From: Bacteroidota bacterium
GTDB taxonomy: Bacteria; Bacteroidota; Bacteroidia; Bacteroidales; VadinHA17
NCBI GenBank assembly: GCA_012838685.1
Contig: DUOU01000092.1
Location: forward strand, 1-10,630
Direction: 5' to 3'
Length of the DNA: 10,630 bases
Below the pieces are notes generated by a model, which was given only the letters and a program-made list of their open reading frames with translations, was not told the origin of the DNA and did no database searches. Numbering within the stretch: position 1 is the stretch's first letter; each line of letters opens with the position of its first letter. Shown here piece after piece: positions 7,327 through 10,630 of this stretch. Position numbers and translations under genes: made by a program.

Positions 7327-8790
7327 ATGTCGCCCACACTGATTCTGATAGTCATATCCACTTATATAGCCATACTTTTTGCCATCACCTGGGTGACGGC
7401 AAAAAGGGCAAACAGCCAATCTTTTTATATCGGCAACAAGTCGTCGCCCTGGTTTGTTGTCGCCTATGGTATGATAGGCGCTTCGCTTTCAGGGGTCACT
7501 TTTATGTCTGTTCCCGGTTGGGTACAGGAGACCAATTTTACATATCTGTTGGTGGTGATAGGCAATATGGCAGGGTATGCCGTGATAGCGTTGGTGCTGA
7601 TGCCGTTGTATTACAGGTTGAACCTTACCTCGATATATACCTATCTGGACAAACGCTTCGGATTTTGGTCCTACAAGACCGGTGCCGGCTTTTTTATTAT
7701 CTCAAGGATGATGGGAGCCACATTGCGGATGTTTTTGGTTGTTTATGTGTTACAGGAGTTTGTCTTCAACGCGTGGAACATTCCATTTTGGGCCAACGCT
7801 TTACTGTTCATTGTTTTGGTTGTTCTTTACACCTTCAAGGGGGGGATAAAGACGATTATATGGACAGATACCCTGCAGACCACATTTATGATTCTGGCCG
7901 TGGTCATCTCGGTGATTTTTATCAGTCGCCAGATGGACAGTTCGGTCGGCCAGATGCTGGTCACGATCAGGGAAAGTGGGTTTACCAAGGTGTTTGAATA
8001 CGATTGGCAGAGCGAACGTTTTTTCCTTAAGCAGTTTCTATCGGGTATGTTCATATGTATCGCTATGACGGGACTCGATCAGGAGATGATGCAAAAAAAC
8101 CTGAGTTGCAGGAACATCAAGGACGCTCAGAAGAATATGTTTACCTTCAGCGGGATACTTATACTTGTCAACCTTATGTTTTTGACGCTTGGAGGCTTTT
8201 TGGCCGTATATGCCCGCAGCAGGGGGATAGTGGTGGACTCAACGGACGATCTTTTCCCCACCATTGCGTTGAATTATATGGGTCCCATAGCGGGAGTGGT
8301 CTTTATGGTAGGTTTGATCTCCGCCGCCTTTCCCAGTGCCGACGGGGCGCTTACATCGCTCACCACATCGGTGAGCATCGACTTTTTGGGGCTTGATAAG
8401 CGAAAAGATCTTCCGGAAAAAAAGGCCACCAGGATAAGGTATACGGTACACATTACAATCGCGATATTGTTTTTTATCTGCATATTGGCTTTCAGCAAGC
8501 TGAACAACAGGGCGGTAATAGATGAACTCTTTACTATCGCGGGTTACACCTATGGTCCGCTTTTGGGTCTTTACAGTTTTGGGCTTTTCACCAAGCGTTC
8601 GGTCACGGACAACCTGACACCCTTTATAGCGGTATTATCTCCGGTGATATGTTATTTTCTGAGCAAATATTCGGTACAGCTTTTCAATGGGTATAAGTTT
8701 GGATTCGAGCTTTTGCTTGTCAACGGGATGATAACATTTTTGGGTCTTTTGGCTTTCAGCAAGAGGGACCCAAAGGGAGTTGTTTTATGA
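7327..8790 (+). CDS. Sodium:solute symporter (SSS/SLC5 family)
   Basis: This is a 487-residue polytopic inner-membrane protein, rich in hydrophobic segments from residue 3 onward and consistent with about 13 helices of the LeuT fold. It is expected to couple inward sodium flow to uptake of an organic solute or ion; the substrate cannot be read from the sequence. Family marks include the SQSFYIGNKSSPWFVVAYGM segment after the first helix, GGIKTIIWTDTLQ at residues 172-184 (a hallmark of the family), and FPSADGALTSLTTSVSIDF at 335-353, the Ser/Thr-rich helix region that in characterised members contributes to the sodium site. The start follows AAAAAGGATTAAC, with a modest purine-rich AAGGA. The stop codon overlaps the start of the methyltransferase gene (ATGA), so the two are likely co-transcribed and translationally coupled. 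Confidence 0.93.
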   Translation: MSPTLILIVISTYIAILFAITWVTAKRANSQSFYIGNKSSPWFVVAYGMIGASLSGVTFMSVPGWVQETNFTYLLVVIGNMAGYAVIALVLMPLYYRLNLTSIYTYLDKRFGFWSYKTGAGFFIISRMMGATLRMFLVVYVLQEFVFNAWNIPFWANALLFIVLVVLYTFKGGIKTIIWTDTLQTTFMILAVVISVIFISRQMDSSVGQMLVTIRESGFTKVFEYDWQSERFFLKQFLSGMFICIAMTGLDQEMMQKNLSCRNIKDAQKNMFTFSGILILVNLMFLTLGGFLAVYARSRGIVVDSTDDLFPTIALNYMGPIAGVVFMVGLISAAFPSADGALTSLTTSVSIDFLGLDKRKDLPEKKATRIRYTVHITIAILFFICILAFSKLNNRAVIDELFTIAGYTYGPLLGLYSFGLFTKRSVTDNLTPFIAVLSPVICYFLSKYSVQLFNGYKFGFELLLVNGMITFLGLLAFSKRDPKGVVL

Positions 8791-10211
8791 AAATTTGGGA
8801 GATGGGAAGGAGAAAAGGGGATAGAATAATTGAAAATGTTGTTATAAGCGCCATTGGCGCCGAAGGAAACGCCATTGGCAGGAAAGAGAACCAGGTGGTT
8901 TTTGTTCCGATGTTGGTGCCGGGCGATGTGGTTGATGTCAGGGTCAGGAAAAAGCGAAAAAACTATATTGAAGGAAGCGTTGTGAGGTTCCGCGAGTATT
9001 CGGCCGACAGGATTGAACCCCTTTGTAAACATTTCGGCGTATGTGGCGGTTGCAAGTGGCAGCATCTTCCGTATGGACTTCAGTTAAAGTTCAAGGAGCA
9101 GCAGGTGGTGGACAACCTTACCCGGATAGCCAAAATCGATTTACCTCCGATAAATCCCATAATCGGGTCGAAAAAGATTTTTGAATACAGGAACAAACTG
9201 GAATTCTCCTTCTCCAGTAAGAGGTGGTTGACAGATGAGGAGATAAAGTCCGATTTAGACTTCGACAAGGCAGATGCTTTGGGGTTTCATATACCGGGAC
9301 TGTTTGACAAGGTGTTAGACATCAAAGAGTGCCATCTCCAGCCGGAGCCATCCAACACTATCCGCGAGGCGGTAAAGAGAAGTTGCCGGAAGAGAGGCTT
9401 TTCGTTTTACGACTTTCGCCAGCAAAGCGGTTTTATGCGAAATCTTATAATCAGGAACAACAGTGCGGGCGATGTGATGGCGATAGTTGTCTTTTTCATG
9501 GACGAGAAGGAGCGGAGGGAAGCGTTACTGGACTATTTGGCCGAAGAATTTCCGCGAATAACCTCATTGATGTACGTTGTTAACACAAAGAAAAACGACT
9601 CGTTAAGCGATCAGGAGGCGGTTGTTTACAGGGGAGCCGACCATCTCATCGAGGAGATGGAAGGTTTGAAATTCAGGATAGGCGCCAAAACGTTTTTTCA
9701 GACCAACAGTTCGCAGGCGCTGGAGTTGTACAGGGTGGCGAGAGATTTCGCGGGGTTGACCGGTGAAGAGACAGTATACGACCTTTATACGGGAGCCGGA
9801 ACGATAGCCAATTTTGTCGCCTCCCGAGCCAAAAAGGTTATTGGCGTAGAGTACGTTGAAGAGGCGGTCCATGATGCGGTTATCAACAGCGAGTTGAACG
9901 GAATTGCCAACACCTTGTTTGTTGCCGGCGATATGAAAGATATTTTGACCGAACCGTTTTTTGCCGCCAATGGGAAACCGAATGTAATTATAACAGACCC
10001 CCCGAGAGCCGGTATGCACGGTGATGTGGTAAAGGCAATAGATATGGCCGCCCCCGATAGGATTGTCTATGTCAGTTGCAATCCGGCGACACAGGCAAGA
10101 GATCTGTCGTTGTTGTCCGAAAACTATAAGGTGACCAAAGTTCAGCCCATAGATATGTTTCCACACACGCATCACGTTGAGAACGTGGTGCTTTTGGAGA
10201 GGGTTAGTTAA
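8787..10211 (+). CDS. rlmD: 23S rRNA (uracil-C5)-methyltransferase, RlmD/TrmA family
   Basis: This enzyme transfers a methyl group from S-adenosylmethionine to C5 of a uridine in 23S rRNA (U1939 for E. coli RlmD). It has 474 residues against 433 in E. coli. An N-terminal TRAM domain spans about 10-70. An iron-sulphur set follows: Cys80, Cys86 and Cys89 (CKHFGVCGGC) with the fourth, Cys182, in IKECHLQPEP. The RNA uridine-binding FFQTNSSQALELY, the SAM motif DLYTGAGTIANFVA and DPPRAGMHGDVV are all present. The catalytic nucleophile is Cys431 in VYVSCNPATQ and the general base is Glu465 in MFPHTHHVENVVLLE. The first ATG overlaps the symporter stop as ATGA; an ATG four codons later is possible. 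The specific uridine is uncertain, since related enzymes can modify U747 or both sites. Confidence 0.93.
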   Translation: MKIWEMGRRKGDRIIENVVISAIGAEGNAIGRKENQVVFVPMLVPGDVVDVRVRKKRKNYIEGSVVRFREYSADRIEPLCKHFGVCGGCKWQHLPYGLQLKFKEQQVVDNLTRIAKIDLPPINPIIGSKKIFEYRNKLEFSFSSKRWLTDEEIKSDLDFDKADALGFHIPGLFDKVLDIKECHLQPEPSNTIREAVKRSCRKRGFSFYDFRQQSGFMRNLIIRNNSAGDVMAIVVFFMDEKERREALLDYLAEEFPRITSLMYVVNTKKNDSLSDQEAVVYRGADHLIEEMEGLKFRIGAKTFFQTNSSQALELYRVARDFAGLTGEETVYDLYTGAGTIANFVASRAKKVIGVEYVEEAVHDAVINSELNGIANTLFVAGDMKDILTEPFFAANGKPNVIITDPPRAGMHGDVVKAIDMAAPDRIVYVSCNPATQARDLSLLSENYKVTKVQPIDMFPHTHHVENVVLLERVS

Positions 10212-10227
10212 TCCGGCTTTTTCCGGA
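10212..10227 (+). terminator. Small hairpin right after the methyltransferase stop
   Basis: TCCGG-CTTTTT-CCGGA forms a 5-bp stem directly after the TAA. The T-run is in the loop rather than after the stem, so it is not a standard rho-independent terminator. It may mark the transcript end or stabilise it. Confidence 0.3.
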
Positions 10228-10276
10228 GCCATTGTATTAAAGTATCCCAAATATTTCATTGTTACCAAAAAATTTA

Positions 10277-10284
10277 TATTTTTG
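10277..10284 (+). promoter_or_regulatory. Candidate -7 promoter box for tRNA-Ser
   Basis: TATTTTTG matches TAnnTTTG exactly, 36 bases before the mature tRNA. A TTG at 10259-10261 is 15 bases upstream, somewhat shorter than the usual Bacteroidota spacing, so the -33 part is weak. The transcript would have a short 5' leader to be removed by RNase P. Confidence 0.5.
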
Positions 10285-10320
10285 CGCATCTACGGTTCCG
10301 TTGATTTATCGGACAGTTTT

Positions 10321-10528
<208 letters not shown>

Positions 10529-10530
10529 TA

Positions 10531-10630
10531 TGGTACTTCAAAAGGGATCACGAGCGAAGCGAGTAATCCCTTTTCTCCGCGATAAGTAAGTCATGCCTTG
10601 GCATGAACAGACAGCGGAAGAAAACAATAT
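10531..10630. repeat. Palindrome-rich, apparently non-coding tail with a tRNA 3'-end-like copy
   Basis: Three further inverted repeats follow one another: AAAAGGGAT (10540-10548) with ATCCCTTTT (10566-10574); TTTTCTCCGC (10571-10580) with GCGGAAGAAAA (10614-10624, one bulged base); and TCATGCC-TT-GGCATGA (10591-10606). The stretch AATCCCTTTTCTCCGCGA (10565-10582) resembles the tRNA 3' end AATCCCCCTCTCTCCGCAA (10392-10410). No start codon leads to a convincing protein; a short frame ending at 10582 reads GITSEASNPFSPR, which mirrors a translation of the tRNA end (GSNPPLSPQ). The region runs off the window edge. Confidence 0.5.

Noticed and set aside
9603..10289. 228-residue minus-strand frame over the methyltransferase gene
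   Set aside because: It is antisense to a gene with complete catalytic motifs and has no family resemblance.

Overview
The window looks like chromosome from a Bacteroidota bacterium, probably of the Bacteroidales/Marinilabiliales type. The reasons are secreted TPR + PD40 (WD40-like) proteins related in architecture to the type IX secretion protein PorE, several candidate -7 promoter boxes matching the Bacteroidota consensus TAnnTTTG, few Shine-Dalgarno sequences, and a tRNA without an encoded CCA end. The genus cannot be fixed from the sequence alone.

Left part (1-6275, all on the minus strand): three tandem paralogues share an N-terminal module of signal peptide, TPR-like helices and, where the gene is complete, a PD40 beta-propeller. 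The first is cut by the window edge (start codon at 404). The second (494-1771, 425 aa) ends right after the propeller. The third (1848-6275, 1475 aa) continues with a carboxypeptidase-regulatory-like domain, an Ig-like domain, nine tandem helical units of about 75 residues, two decayed units, and a C-terminal membrane helix with a basic tail. PorE-type proteins carry an OmpA peptidoglycan-binding domain after the propeller; in the two complete genes it is absent. This is the most unusual part of the window.

Middle (6470-7087, minus): recR, the recombination-mediator gene, with a candidate -7 box just upstream that supports a shorter start than the longest open frame. A divergent intergenic region of about 240 bases separates it from the next gene.

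Right part (7327-10407, plus): a sodium:solute symporter overlaps by an ATGA junction with a TrmA/RlmD-family 23S rRNA uracil-C5 methyltransferase carrying a complete set of iron-sulphur and catalytic residues. After a short spacer comes tRNA-Ser(GCU) with its own candidate -7 box and a rho-independent terminator. The last 220 bases hold no convincing gene but are densely packed with inverted repeats, one of which starts at the base after the tRNA, and with an imperfect copy of the tRNA 3' end.

Functionally the window combines cell-envelope proteins of unknown partner, housekeeping DNA repair, transport, rRNA modification and a tRNA. Nothing shows that these act in one pathway; the three paralogues are the only set likely to work together.
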